Source of the DNA: Lachnospiraceae bacterium
GTDB taxonomy: Bacteria > Bacillota_A > Clostridia > Lachnospirales > Lachnospiraceae
Reading direction: 5' to 3'
Length of the DNA: 64,000 nucleotides
Assembly (NCBI GenBank): GCA_900764695.1
Contig: CAAFOY010000030.1
Location: forward strand, 1 to 64,000
Part shown: piece by piece, positions 27,404 to 36,659 of the stretch
How positions within the stretch are numbered: position 1 is the stretch's first letter
Layout: each line of letters opens with the position of its first letter
The notes under the pieces: model-generated
Told to the model about the DNA's origin: nothing
Seen by the model: only the letters and a program-made list of their open reading frames with translations
Databases searched by the model: none
Made by a program: the position numbers and the translations under genes

Positions 27404-27970
27404 ATGGAAATAAATTACGAAGCACAGATTGAGGCCATTCTTTTTACAATGGGTGAATCTGTTGAAATTACAAAAATAGCTAAGGCTTTAGAATTAAAGC
27501 CCGGCGAAGTTAAGAAGATTGTAAAATCAATGCAGGAGAAAATGAACGACAGTTCAAGAGGAACAAAAATCATAGAATTAGACGGTGCGTACCAAATGTG
27601 TACTAAGCCTGAAATGTATGAGGCGTTAATCAGAGTTGCAAAGCAGCCTAGAAAGCAGGTTTTAACAGATGTTTTAATGGAAACTTTGTCGATTATTGCA
27701 TATAAGCAGCCTATAACAAAATCTGAAATTGAAAGAATCAGAGGTGTAAAATCTGATTTTGCTGTAAATAAGCTTGTTGAATACGAATTGGTTCAGGAAG
27801 TGGGAAGAATGGATACACCGGGAAGACCCTTATTGTTCGGTACAACAGAGGAATTTTTAAGAAGATTTGGTGTTGAATCAGCCGATAGCCTTCCAATGGT
27901 TAATCCTGATGTAATCGAAGAATTTAAGCAGGAAGCTGAGGAAGAAGTAACATTAAAATCTAACGATTAA
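27404..27970 (+). CDS. scpB: Segregation and condensation protein B
   Basis: A 188-residue winged-helix protein that dimerises and binds ScpA in the SMC-ScpAB complex, needed for chromosome compaction and origin separation. Conserved segments are AILFTMGESVEI (about 7-18), MCTKPEMYEAL, LSIIAYKQPITKSEIERIRG (about 88-107) and GRPLLFGTTEEFLRRFG (about 140-156). The C-terminus is acidic and probably disordered. It directly follows scpA and ends before a possible large hairpin terminator. Confidence 0.94.
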   Translation: MEINYEAQIEAILFTMGESVEITKIAKALELKPGEVKKIVKSMQEKMNDSSRGTKIIELDGAYQMCTKPEMYEALIRVAKQPRKQVLTDVLMETLSIIAYKQPITKSEIERIRGVKSDFAVNKLVEYELVQEVGRMDTPGRPLLFGTTEEFLRRFGVESADSLPMVNPDVIEEFKQEAEEEVTLKSND

Positions 27971-27997
27971 GATTAGTGTATAATTTGATTTAATAAC

Positions 27998-28054
27998 AAA
28001 GGAGTTATTTTAAGACCAATTTGAAAGAATATGGTTTTGAGATAGCTCTTTTTT
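27998..28054 (+). terminator. Probable long-loop terminator after scpB
   Basis: An 11-bp stem with two G-U pairs (27998-28008 with 28042-28052) encloses a 33-nt loop, and its 3' arm runs into six T. The 5' arm looks like a ribosome site (aaaggag), but no useful frame follows it. Confidence 0.5.
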
Positions 28055-28094
28055 GCATATATTTTATAGATTACATAAATGGTAATAACATAAA

Positions 28095-29285
28095 TTGAGA
28101 ATTGGAAGTAAATTAAAAAATTATTTAAAGAATAGTTCTTTAAATGATTCAGGAAAAATATTTATATGCGTTTGTTTAATAATATGCATTACAATAAATT
28201 TTTTAAAGGTCAATAGTTTTGGAAAAGATTTAGACCTTAAATCAAAATCAGCAGTTTTGATAGATGGAAATACGGGAAGAATTCTTTATGGAAAAAATGA
28301 AAATGAAAAAATGCCAATGGCAAGCACAACTAAGATTATGACTTGTATAGTGGCACTTGAAAGTGGAAAGATGAATCAGATTATTAAAGTTTCTTCTAAG
28401 GCTGCATCAATGCCAAAGGTAAAAATGTATGCAAAGAAGGGGGAACAGTACTATCTAAAGGATTTGCTATATGCAATGATGCTTGAAAGTTTTAATGATG
28501 CAGCAATGATTGTGGCAGAAGGGATTGGTGGCAGTCAGGAAAAATTTGCAAAAATGATGAATAAAAAAGCAAAAGAAATAGGGGCAAAGAATACTAATTT
28601 CGTCACTCCTAACGGACTTGACGCTGACAATCATTATTCCACGGCATATGATATGGCATTAATTGGTGCATATGCCACAAAGAATAAACAATTCAATGAA
28701 ATTACTAATACTAAATCTTATTCTTTTACTGATGTTTCCGCAAAGAGAAGTATTACAGTAAATAATAAAGATATGTTTTTGGCTATGGATAATGAGGCCA
28801 TAGGAATAAAAACAGGTTTTACGGGAAAGGCAGGATATTGCTTTGTTGGAGCTGTAAAAAGTAATGGCAGACATTTTGTAAGCTGTGTTCTTGCCTGTGG
28901 CTGGCCTCCTAATAAAAGCTACAAGTGGAAAGATACAACAACATTAATGAATTATGGGAAGAGGGAATATAACCGGAAAAAAATAATAGCTTCCGGAACA
29001 AAGTTTCAAATAGAAATTCCTAATGGAACAAAAAAGAAAATCAATGTAGGAGTAAGTGAAGGTTATACGACACTTATTTCAGAAGATGACAATGTTAAAT
29101 CGGAAACAAATTTTAATTATAAACTACCAATAAAAAAATGGGATGTTGTTGGAAATATTATAATAACCATTAATGGAAAAAAGACGAAAAAGATTATGCT
29201 GTACGCTTTTGAAAATGTGGAAAAATATGATTATAGATTTGTACTTAAAAAAATAATGAAAAAATTTTTCCTGTTTTACTTATGA
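28095..29285 (+). CDS. Second S11 D-Ala-D-Ala carboxypeptidase
   Basis: A 396-residue serine D,D-carboxypeptidase. A single hydrophobic segment (about 22-41) is a signal peptide or anchor. Active motifs are SxxK in MASTTKIMT (about 75-83), SxN in LESFNDAAM (about 136-144, Phe where Gly or Tyr is usual) and KTG in IKTGFTGKAGYC (about 238-249). It probably trims peptidoglycan in a step different from the paralogue at 25409-26572, perhaps linked to sporulation as DacF/DacB are. The apparent start is TTG at 28095 with no good ribosome site; no in-frame ATG lies close by. Confidence 0.88.
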   Translation: MRIGSKLKNYLKNSSLNDSGKIFICVCLIICITINFLKVNSFGKDLDLKSKSAVLIDGNTGRILYGKNENEKMPMASTTKIMTCIVALESGKMNQIIKVSSKAASMPKVKMYAKKGEQYYLKDLLYAMMLESFNDAAMIVAEGIGGSQEKFAKMMNKKAKEIGAKNTNFVTPNGLDADNHYSTAYDMALIGAYATKNKQFNEITNTKSYSFTDVSAKRSITVNNKDMFLAMDNEAIGIKTGFTGKAGYCFVGAVKSNGRHFVSCVLACGWPPNKSYKWKDTTTLMNYGKREYNRKKIIASGTKFQIEIPNGTKKKINVGVSEGYTTLISEDDNVKSETNFNYKLPIKKWDVVGNIIITINGKKTKKIMLYAFENVEKYDYRFVLKKIMKKFFLFYL

Positions 29286-29368
29286 ATTTATATGTGGTAT
29301 ATTTATACCAAAAATGTATTTAGGTTTTTGAGTGTAAAAAACTCAAGCAAACTTGAAATGGAGGAACT

Positions 29369-30202
29369 ATGAAATTTACAAAGATGGAAGGCTGTGGCAA
29401 TGACTATGTATATGTTAATGGCTTTGACACAAAAATAGAAGATCCAAATAAATTATCAGAAATAGTAAGCAACAGACATTTTGGAATCGGTTCAGATGGA
29501 CTTATCGTTATTAATCCGTCAGATGTTGCAGATTTTAAAATGAGTATGTATAATGCAGATGGTTCAGAAGGCAAGATGTGTGGTAATGGCATACGTTGTG
29601 TTGCAAAATATGTATATGACAATAAGATGACTGACAAAACTACAATTACAGTAGAAACTTTATCAGGAATTAAAACATTAGTTTTAAATGTTGAAGATGA
29701 CAAGGTTAAAACTGTTAGGGTTAATATGGGAAGTCCAATTTTGGAATCTGCTAAAGTACCTGTAGTTTCAGAAAAGGATAAGGTTATAGATGAACCTGTT
29801 ATGGTTAACAATAAAGAATACAGAATTACATGCGTTTCAATGGGAAATCCTCATGCAATTACTTTTGTCGATGATATAGATTCTTTAGATATTGAACATA
29901 TTGGACCAATGTTTGAAAAGAAAGAAATCTTCCCTGAGCAGGTTAATACTGAATTTATTCAGGTTGTAAGCAGAGACGTTATAAAAATGCGTGTCTGGGA
30001 AAGAGGTTCAGGAGAAACATTAGCCTGCGGTACAGGTGCATGTGCCAGCGTTGTGGCATGTGTTTTAAATGGCTTAACAGAAGACAAGGTTACTGTTAAA
30101 CTTTTAGGCGGTGACTTATTTATTGAGTATAACAGGGATGAAGATGCTGTTTATATGACAGGTCCTGCAAGAATAACTTTTACAGGGGAGTTTAATTACT
30201 AA
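29369..30202 (+). CDS. dapF: Diaminopimelate epimerase
   Basis: A 277-residue PLP-independent racemase that turns L,L-diaminopimelate into the meso form for peptidoglycan and lysine. Both catalytic Cys are present: [10 protein letters not shown] (about 70-79) and [10 protein letters not shown] (about 219-228). The N-terminal [12 protein letters not shown] is typical. GGAGG lies before the ATG. It sits two genes after scpB and directly before murE, the enzyme that consumes meso-DAP, which is a sensible pairing. No lysine riboswitch is visible in the 83-bp spacer upstream. Confidence 0.96.
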   Translation: MKFTKMEGCGNDYVYVNGFDTKIEDPNKLSEIVSNRHFGIGSDGLIVINPSDVADFKMSMYNADGSEGKMCGNGIRCVAKYVYDNKMTDKTTITVETLSGIKTLVLNVEDDKVKTVRVNMGSPILESAKVPVVSEKDKVIDEPVMVNNKEYRITCVSMGNPHAITFVDDIDSLDIEHIGPMFEKKEIFPEQVNTEFIQVVSRDVIKMRVWERGSGETLACGTGACASVVACVLNGLTEDKVTVKLLGGDLFIEYNRDEDAVYMTGPARITFTGEFNY

Positions 30203-30248
30203 TTTTGAAGTTACTTTAAAATTATGATACAAAGGTTTGGTGAAAAAA

Positions 30249-31724
30249 ATGAAATTAAAAGAGTTATTAACTAAATTAGAATATAAGGTTGTTAAGGGCA
30301 GCGATACTATTGAAGTATCACATTTACAGAATGACTCAAGAAAAGTAAGTGATGGAGATGCTTTTGTTTGTATTAAAGGTGCAGGTTTTGACGGTCACAA
30401 ATTTATAAGAGATGTTGTTTCTAAGGGAGCAGTAGCAGTTGTTGTTATGGATGATGTGGAAGTTGATGAAGATGTAACAGTTGTTAAAGTAGACGATACA
30501 CGATTAGCTTTAGCATGTATGTCTGCAGACTATTTTGGAAATCCTGCTGAAAAACTTATTACTGTTGGTATTACAGGAACTAAGGGAAAAACAACAACTA
30601 CATATATGGTTCGTTCAGTACTTGAAAGCGTTGGCATTAAGACAGGACTTATTGGAACAATTGAAACAATAATAGGCGATGAAGTCACTCCTGCAAAGAA
30701 TACAACACCTGAATCATATGTTGTTCAGGAAACTTTTGCAAAAATGGTTGAACAAGGATGCAAGTGTGTAGTTATGGAAGTTTCATCTCAGGGACTTATG
30801 CTTCACAGAGTTTCAGGCTTTACATTTGATTATGGTATTTTTACAAATATTGAGCCTGATCATATCGGACCTAATGAGCATAAAGATTTTGACGATTACC
30901 TTCATTGCAAGAGCATGCTTTTAAAGCAATGTAAACATGGGATTGTAAATATGGATGCTGATTTTATAGACAGAGTTTTGGAAGGTCATACCTGCGACAT
31001 TGAAACATATGGTGTAAACGGTGATTATGATTTTAAGGCACAGAATATTAAATTATTTACAAAGCCGGGATGCTTATGCGTATCTTATGACTTAAAGGGT
31101 AAGATGGACTTTCCTGTTGAAATTCATGTTCCGGGAATGTTTAGTGTATACAATTCATTGTGTGCCATTGCTATTTGCAGTCACTTTACAGAGGATGTTG
31201 AAAAGATACAGACAGCCCTTGAAAATGTAAAAGTTAAGGGCAGAGTGGAAATCATTCCTGTATCAAAGCGATTCACTCTTATGATTGACTATGCTCATAA
31301 TGCAATGAGCCTTGAGAGCCTTCTTACAAGTCTTAAACAGTACAATCCAAAGAGACTTGTAACAGTCTTTGGCTGTGGTGGAAACCGCTCAAAAGAAAGA
31401 AGATTTGAAATGGGGGAAGTTTCATCAAGATTATCAGACTTTACAATAGTTACTTCTGATAATCCAAGATTTGAGGAACCTATGGATATTATTAATGATA
31501 TATTAGTAGGGGTTAAAAAAGCTGACGGTGAATATGTTACTGTTCCTGACAGAAAGGATGCCATCAGATATGCAATTCTTAATGCAAAAGATGGAGACGT
31601 AATTATTCTTGCCGGAAAGGGTCATGAAGATTATCAGGAAATTAAAGGCGTAAAACATCCGATGGATGAAAGAGTTTTAATTAAAGAAATTATTGAAGAA
31701 GATCAGGTTAAGGCTATTTTATAA
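30249..31724 (+). CDS. murE: UDP-MurNAc-L-Ala-D-Glu:meso-DAP ligase
   Basis: A Mur ligase of about 491 residues that adds the third amino acid to the peptidoglycan stem. The N-terminal UDP-binding domain has SRKVSDGDAFVCIKG (about 30-44), the ATP P-loop is GITGTKGKTTTTYM (about 109-122), and the C-terminal domain has the DNPR motif in TSDNPRFEEP (about 401-410), the known marker for meso-DAP rather than lysine. Together with dapF this shows a DAP-type wall. The start could be TTG 30237, GTG 30240 or ATG 30249; I prefer the ATG, with GGTGA before it. Confidence 0.94.
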   Translation: MKLKELLTKLEYKVVKGSDTIEVSHLQNDSRKVSDGDAFVCIKGAGFDGHKFIRDVVSKGAVAVVVMDDVEVDEDVTVVKVDDTRLALACMSADYFGNPAEKLITVGITGTKGKTTTTYMVRSVLESVGIKTGLIGTIETIIGDEVTPAKNTTPESYVVQETFAKMVEQGCKCVVMEVSSQGLMLHRVSGFTFDYGIFTNIEPDHIGPNEHKDFDDYLHCKSMLLKQCKHGIVNMDADFIDRVLEGHTCDIETYGVNGDYDFKAQNIKLFTKPGCLCVSYDLKGKMDFPVEIHVPGMFSVYNSLCAIAICSHFTEDVEKIQTALENVKVKGRVEIIPVSKRFTLMIDYAHNAMSLESLLTSLKQYNPKRLVTVFGCGGNRSKERRFEMGEVSSRLSDFTIVTSDNPRFEEPMDIINDILVGVKKADGEYVTVPDRKDAIRYAILNAKDGDVIILAGKGHEDYQEIKGVKHPMDERVLIKEIIEEDQVKAIL

Positions 31725-31774
31725 GCTTTAACATTTAATATAGTATATTAACTAATGAAAGAGAGAAAAGAGTT

Positions 31775-33658
31775 ATGTGTGGAATTTGTGGATTTATAGG
31801 TGAAGTTGATGACAGCAAAAAAGTCCTAAAACAGATGATGGATAAAATTGCTCACAGAGGACCGGATGATGAAGGTATGTATGTGGACAAGCATGCTGCA
31901 ATCGGACATAGAAGACTTAGTATTATTGATTTAAGTCACGGTGCCCAGCCAATGTACAATGAAACAGGAGATGTGGCAATTGTATTTAACGGTGAGATTT
32001 ATAATCATTTGGAAATAAGAAAGGAACTTATAGCAAAAGGTCACAAGTTTGCCAATGATTCAGATACAGAATGTCTTATTCACGGATATGAAGAATATGG
32101 AACAGATTTGTTATCTAAGTTAAGAGGTATGTTCGCGTTTGTAATATGGGATACAAGAACTAATACAATGTTTGGTGCAAGAGACCATTTTGGAATTAAG
32201 CCTTTTTATTACTCATTATTTAATAAGACTTTAATTTTTGCATCAGAAACAAAGTCTATTTTGGAATTTCCGGGATTTAAGAAAGAATTAAATGAAGAAG
32301 CTTTAGAACAGTATTTAAGCTTCCAGTATTCAGTATTACCTGAAACATTCTTTAAGGGGATATTCAGACTTCCTGCAGGACATTATATGATTTTCAAAGA
32401 CGGGAAATTAGATGTTCAGAGATATTTTGATCCAATGATGGAACCTGCTATGGACGGCGACCTTGAGAAAACAGTAAGCGAGATTGAAGAAGTTGTACAT
32501 GATACAGTTGATGCTCATATGATAGCTGATGTTGAAGTTGGTTCATTGCTTTCAAGTGGTGTTGACTCAAGTTATGTTGTTTCAGAATTTCCGGGTAATA
32601 AAACATTTACAGTAGGATTTTTAGATAAACAGAGTAAATATAATGAAATCAGATATGCTGAAGGTCTTGTAAGAGAATTAGGCAAGAATAATTATAACAA
32701 GAACATTGACAGTGAAGAATATTTTAAGTCTATTCCAACTGTTATGTATTACATGGATGAGCCATTGGCTGATCCATCATGTATTGCACTTTATTTTGTT
32801 GACAAGCTGGCAGCGGAGCAGATTAAGGTAGTTTTGTCAGGTGAAGGTGCTGATGAATTTTTCGGTGGATATAATATTTACCATGAACCTATTTCTCTTA
32901 AAGGATATCAGAAGATTCCTAAGTGTGTAAGAAAGGGACTGGCAGCAGTTGCAAAGAAGATGCCTGATATTAAGGGAAGAGATTTTATAATCAGAGGAAG
33001 CAAAACAGTAGAAGAAAGATTTATTGGAAATGCTAATATGTTCTCAGTAGAAGATAGAGAAAAGCTATTAAAAACTAAACTTACGCATAAGACACCACAG
33101 GATATTGTGGCTGACGCTTATAAGAAAGTTTCGCATTTAAATGATATTGCAAAAATGCAGTACATCGATACTAACTTCTGGCTTCAGGGAGATATTTTGT
33201 TAAAGGCTGATAAGATGAGTATGGCTCATTGCCTTGAATCAAGAGTTCCATTCCTTGACGTTAAGGTATTTGATTACGCAAAGAAGCTTCCAATTGACTT
33301 TAGATGCAATGATGAAGCAACAAAGAGAGCTTTCCGTATTGCGGCAAAGAGACATATTCCGGAAGCTACAGCTAACAAGAAGAAACTTGGTTTCCCTGTT
33401 CCTATCCGTGTTTGGTTAAAGGAAGATAATTATTACAACAAGGTTATGGAAACGTTAACAGGAGAAGCTGCACAGAAGTTCTTTAACACAGATATTTTAG
33501 TGAAATTAATGGAAGATCACAGAGCAGGAAAGGCTGATAACAGCAGAAGAATCTGGACTGTTTATGTATTCCTTGTATGGTATAAGGTTTATTTTGAAGA
33601 TGAAGACTTTAGACCAATCAATCAGGATTGGATTGATAATAGAGTTAGAACTGCATAG
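31775..33658 (+). CDS. asnB: Asparagine synthase (glutamine-hydrolysing)
   Basis: A 627-residue amidotransferase that makes asparagine from aspartate, ATP and glutamine. The glutaminase domain starts with the nucleophile Cys2 (MCGICGFIG), with HRGPDDEGM and FNGEIYNH following. The synthetase domain has the PP-loop LLSSGVDSSYVVSEF (about 257-271) and SGEGADEFFGGY (about 356-367). Length and plan fit the AsnB type. GAGAGAAAAGAG precedes the ATG. It follows murE after 50 nt; a hairpin lies beyond its stop. No T-box leader is visible. Confidence 0.95.
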   Translation: MCGICGFIGEVDDSKKVLKQMMDKIAHRGPDDEGMYVDKHAAIGHRRLSIIDLSHGAQPMYNETGDVAIVFNGEIYNHLEIRKELIAKGHKFANDSDTECLIHGYEEYGTDLLSKLRGMFAFVIWDTRTNTMFGARDHFGIKPFYYSLFNKTLIFASETKSILEFPGFKKELNEEALEQYLSFQYSVLPETFFKGIFRLPAGHYMIFKDGKLDVQRYFDPMMEPAMDGDLEKTVSEIEEVVHDTVDAHMIADVEVGSLLSSGVDSSYVVSEFPGNKTFTVGFLDKQSKYNEIRYAEGLVRELGKNNYNKNIDSEEYFKSIPTVMYYMDEPLADPSCIALYFVDKLAAEQIKVVLSGEGADEFFGGYNIYHEPISLKGYQKIPKCVRKGLAAVAKKMPDIKGRDFIIRGSKTVEERFIGNANMFSVEDREKLLKTKLTHKTPQDIVADAYKKVSHLNDIAKMQYIDTNFWLQGDILLKADKMSMAHCLESRVPFLDVKVFDYAKKLPIDFRCNDEATKRAFRIAAKRHIPEATANKKKLGFPVPIRVWLKEDNYYNKVMETLTGEAAQKFFNTDILVKLMEDHRAGKADNSRRIWTVYVFLVWYKVYFEDEDFRPINQDWIDNRVRTA

Positions 33659-33734
33659 TATATTCTATGGTGGCTTGAAACAATATTACAAAGTGAAAAA
33701 GTTTGTATAAAAAAACTAAAAAAATTATTTTTTT

Positions 33735-33767
33735 TATTGCCTCGAAATATTGCTTTTCGGGGCAATA
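33735..33767 (+). other. Strong hairpin after asnB without a U-tract
   Basis: A 13-bp stem (33735-33747 with 33755-33767, one G-U pair) has a 7-nt loop. A run of T lies before the stem instead of after it, so it does not look like a normal intrinsic terminator on either strand. It may be a 3'-end stability or processing structure. The rest of the 33659-33925 spacer holds a weaker aagtaaaa/ttttactt hairpin at about 33797-33822 and the next promoter. Confidence 0.55.
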
Positions 33768-33827
33768 TGTAAATATCAGGTAAAAAATGAAAAAATAAGT
33801 AAAAAAGTATCTTCTTTTACTTGATAT

Positions 33828-33854
33828 TTGACAAGAAAAAGGTTAAACTTTAAT
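33828..33854 (+). promoter_or_regulatory. Promoter of the Na+ decarboxylase operon
   Basis: A perfect TTGACA at 33828-33833 is followed by TTTAAT at 33849-33854 (15-bp spacer) or taatag at 33851-33856 (17 bp). Downstream, catga-N6-tcatg at about 33880-33895 is a small palindrome that could be an operator. Confidence 0.5.
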
Positions 33855-33925
33855 AGGCAAAAAATTGGTTGTTTGCTACGCATGATTTATTTCATGTAAC
33901 AATATATATAATGGAGGACTGACTT

Positions 33926-35377
33926 ATGAGTACATCAGCTAAAGTTACAGCAAGACAGAGAATTGAAAATCTTCTTGATGATAACAGTTTTGTTGAAATC
34001 GGTGCTTATGTAAAAGCAAGAAATACTGATTTTAACATTCAGGCCAAGGATACTCCATCTGACGGCGTTATTACCGGATATGGTGTTATCAATGGTGGTT
34101 TAGTGTATGTTTATAGCCAGGATGCGTCAGTACTTGGCGGTTCTGTAGGCGAAATGCACGCTAAAAAAATTGCAAGTCTTTACGATATGGCAATGAAAAC
34201 AGGTTCACCTGTTATCGGTCTTATCGACAGCACAGGACTTAGACTTCAGGAATCTGTAGACGGCTTAAATGCTTTCGGACAGATTTATATGAAGCAGTCA
34301 CTTGCATCAGGAGTAATCCCAACAATTACAGCTATTTTCGGTAATTGTGGTGGCGGATTAAGTATTGTTGCAGGACTTTCAGATTTTACTTTCATGGAAG
34401 TTGAAAATGCACAGTTATTCGTTAACTCACCTAATGCAATTACAGAAAACAGAAAAGAAATCTGTGACAATGCATCAGCTAAGTTCCAGAGCGAAGAAGC
34501 AGGAAATGTTGATTTCGTAGGAACAGAAGCTGAAGTAATCGAAGGAATCAGAAACCTAGTTTCTGTATTACCATCAAATAATGAAGATGAAGCTTCAGAT
34601 TTAGAATGCTATGATGATTTAAACAGAGCAGCAGAAGGAATTGAAAACTGTGGTGAAGATACATTATTGGCATTAGAAAATATTTCTGATGACGGATTTA
34701 TTATTGAAGCAAAGAGAAATTATGCACCTGAAATGGTTACAGCTTTCATTAAGCTTAATGGAGCTACAGTAGGTGCGGTTGCAAATAGAACAAAGGTTTA
34801 TGATGATGACATGAATGTTGCAGCAGAATTCGATGCTAAGCTTACAGCTAAGGGATGCAACAAAGCTGCTGAATTTGTAAATTTCTGTGATGCATTTAAT
34901 ATTCCTGTTCTTACACTTACAAACGTAAACGGATTTGCAGCAACAATGTGTCAGGAAAAAAATGGCGCTAAGGCTTCATCAAAACTTGTTTATGCATTTG
35001 CTAATGCAACAGTACCAAAGGTTAACTTAATCATTGGTGATGCAATCGGAAGTGCTTACGTAACAATGAACAGCAAGGCTACAGGAGCTGACATCGTTTA
35101 TGCATGGCCAACAGCTAAGGTTGGTATGATGGAAGCAAAGAGCGCTGTTGAAATTATGTATGCAGATGAAATTGCAAGTGGAGATGCAAATCAGGTTATT
35201 AATGAAAAGGTTGCTGAATACCAGAACTTACAGGGTAGCGTAATGGCTGCTGCTGCAAGAGGATATGTTGACAGCATTGTTGAACCGGTTGACACAAGAA
35301 AGTATTTAATCGGTGCATTTGAAATGTTATATACAAAGTTTGAAGAAAGACCTGGTAAAAAACACGGAACAGTGTAA
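33926..35377 (+). CDS. Acyl-CoA-type carboxyltransferase subunit (MmdA/12S-like)
   Basis: A 483-residue carboxyltransferase of the crotonase-fold acyl-CoA carboxylase beta type, as in methylmalonyl-CoA or glutaconyl-CoA decarboxylase alpha subunits. The N-terminal lobe has TARQRIENLLDDNSFVEIG (about 8-26), DGVITGYGVINGG and IGLIDSTGLRLQESV. The C-terminal lobe has VNGFAATMCQEKNGAK, and GDAIGSAYVTMNSKATGAD near 373-391. Family members move CO2 between biotin and an acyl-CoA. It heads a five-gene operon with OadG-like, biotin-carrier, Na+ pump and oadA-like genes. Its substrate cannot be read. Confidence 0.85.
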   Translation: MSTSAKVTARQRIENLLDDNSFVEIGAYVKARNTDFNIQAKDTPSDGVITGYGVINGGLVYVYSQDASVLGGSVGEMHAKKIASLYDMAMKTGSPVIGLIDSTGLRLQESVDGLNAFGQIYMKQSLASGVIPTITAIFGNCGGGLSIVAGLSDFTFMEVENAQLFVNSPNAITENRKEICDNASAKFQSEEAGNVDFVGTEAEVIEGIRNLVSVLPSNNEDEASDLECYDDLNRAAEGIENCGEDTLLALENISDDGFIIEAKRNYAPEMVTAFIKLNGATVGAVANRTKVYDDDMNVAAEFDAKLTAKGCNKAAEFVNFCDAFNIPVLTLTNVNGFAATMCQEKNGAKASSKLVYAFANATVPKVNLIIGDAIGSAYVTMNSKATGADIVYAWPTAKVGMMEAKSAVEIMYADEIASGDANQVINEKVAEYQNLQGSVMAAAARGYVDSIVEPVDTRKYLIGAFEMLYTKFEERPGKKHGTV

Positions 35378-35390
35378 GTGAGGTGCAAAT

Positions 35391-36224
35391 ATGAAATTAA
35401 CAAAAAAATTACGTTTTTTATTTAGCCTGACTGCTTTACTTGTTTGCATGTGTATGAGTACAGTGGCAGTAAATGCTGACACATTAAGTGATTATGCAGC
35501 TGAAACTACAACATCAGCAGATTCACTTGAAACATATGCAGGCGGAAAGATTTCTTTGGCAGATGCAAAGACACTTGTTCAGAACTATGTATCATTAGTT
35601 CAGCAGCTATCAACAATGACTGAAAGTGAAAGAGCATATGTTGAAGAAAACTATTCAAGCCAGCCACAGACAGTTGCAATTATTCAAGCGTATAACAACA
35701 GTGTTGATACAGAAAAATATGGTGCCTTCGTTTCAGCAAAGGATGATGTTAAGGTTGTTGAAAACAAAGATGAAGATGGAACAGACGCTGTAGATGTTAC
35801 AGTTACATTGACATTTGAAAAGAAGGATTATATTTTAACATTACATGTTGATTGCTTTGATACAATTGGAGCATCAGTAGATACAGTTACAATTAAGGCT
35901 AAAGGTGAAGGCGAGGAGTCATTAGGCGAAAAGATGGCTAATGCTGCCGGAAATACTTTAATGGGTATGGGAACAGTATTCTTGGTTCTTATATTTATCT
36001 CATTACTTATTTCATGCTTTAAGTTTATCCCACAGATTATGGATAAATTTACAAAGAAGCCTTCAGTAGAAGAAAGGCCTGAAGTAGTTGAAGAAACAAG
36101 CGAAACAGTTACAGCTAATGAAGAAGATGATTCAGAATTAATAGCAGTAATCGCAGCAGCCATAGCTGCAAGCGAACAGACATCAACTGATAGCTTTGTA
36201 GTAAGATCTATCAGAAGACGTTAG
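35391..36224 (+). CDS. OadG-family gamma subunit with a secreted N-terminal domain
   Basis: A 277-residue protein with a signal peptide (about 1-29, ending VNA), an extracellular DUF3887-like domain (about 45-165), one membrane helix (about 188-208) and a cytoplasmic tail. The tail ends in SELIAVIAAAIAASEQTSTD and SFVVRSIRRR, the conserved end of OadG-like gamma chains in this group. Gamma chains anchor the carboxyltransferase and biotin subunits to the beta pump. Classical OadG is about 80 residues, so the extracellular domain is an extension. GAGGTG precedes the ATG, 13 nt after the upstream stop. Confidence 0.8.
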   Translation: MKLTKKLRFLFSLTALLVCMCMSTVAVNADTLSDYAAETTTSADSLETYAGGKISLADAKTLVQNYVSLVQQLSTMTESERAYVEENYSSQPQTVAIIQAYNNSVDTEKYGAFVSAKDDVKVVENKDEDGTDAVDVTVTLTFEKKDYILTLHVDCFDTIGASVDTVTIKAKGEGEESLGEKMANAAGNTLMGMGTVFLVLIFISLLISCFKFIPQIMDKFTKKPSVEERPEVVEETSETVTANEEDDSELIAVIAAAIAASEQTSTDSFVVRSIRRR

Positions 36225-36255
36225 TACACTTATGTATATTTAGGAGGAATTAATA

Positions 36256-36627
36256 ATGAAAAGTTATACAATTACAGTAAACGGAAATGTATATGATGTT
36301 ACTGTTGAAGAAACAGGAAGCACAGCAAGCGCACCTGTAAGACCTGCTGCAAAGGCAGCTCCTGCAGCTAAGGCTGCTCCAACTCCTGCACCTGCTGCAT
36401 CAGGAGCAGAAGGAAGCATTAAGGTTACAGCTCCAATGCCGGGTAAGGTTTTATCAATTAGTGCAAACCCTGGACAGGCAGTAAAGAAGGGCGAAACAAT
36501 TTTAGTATTTGAAGCAATGAAAATGGAAAATTCAGTAGTTGCTCCTGAAGATGGAACAGTTGCAAACATTGCAGTTGCAATTGGTGATTCTTTTGAAGCA
36601 GGCGCTACATTAGCCTCATTGAACTAA
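36256..36627 (+). CDS. Biotin carboxyl carrier protein of the decarboxylase
   Basis: A 123-residue biotinyl-domain protein. Residues 1-20 form the usual short N-terminal strand region, 24-50 an Ala/Pro linker, and 54-123 the biotinyl domain with EAMKMEN; Lys89 is the expected biotinylation site. It carries CO2 from a carboxyltransferase to the membrane beta subunit, where decarboxylation drives Na+ out. AGGAGG lies before the ATG. It sits between the gamma and beta genes, as in methylmalonyl-CoA decarboxylase operons. Confidence 0.93.
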   Translation: MKSYTITVNGNVYDVTVEETGSTASAPVRPAAKAAPAAKAAPTPAPAASGAEGSIKVTAPMPGKVLSISANPGQAVKKGETILVFEAMKMENSVVAPEDGTVANIAVAIGDSFEAGATLASLN

Positions 36628-36659
36628 TCAATATTTTTATTGAACTTAGGAGGTAACTT

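Noticed and set aside
29286..29368. Lysine riboswitch before dapF
   Set aside because: The spacer is 83 bp and has only a 6-bp ttgagt/actcaa stem, too small for a lysine aptamer.
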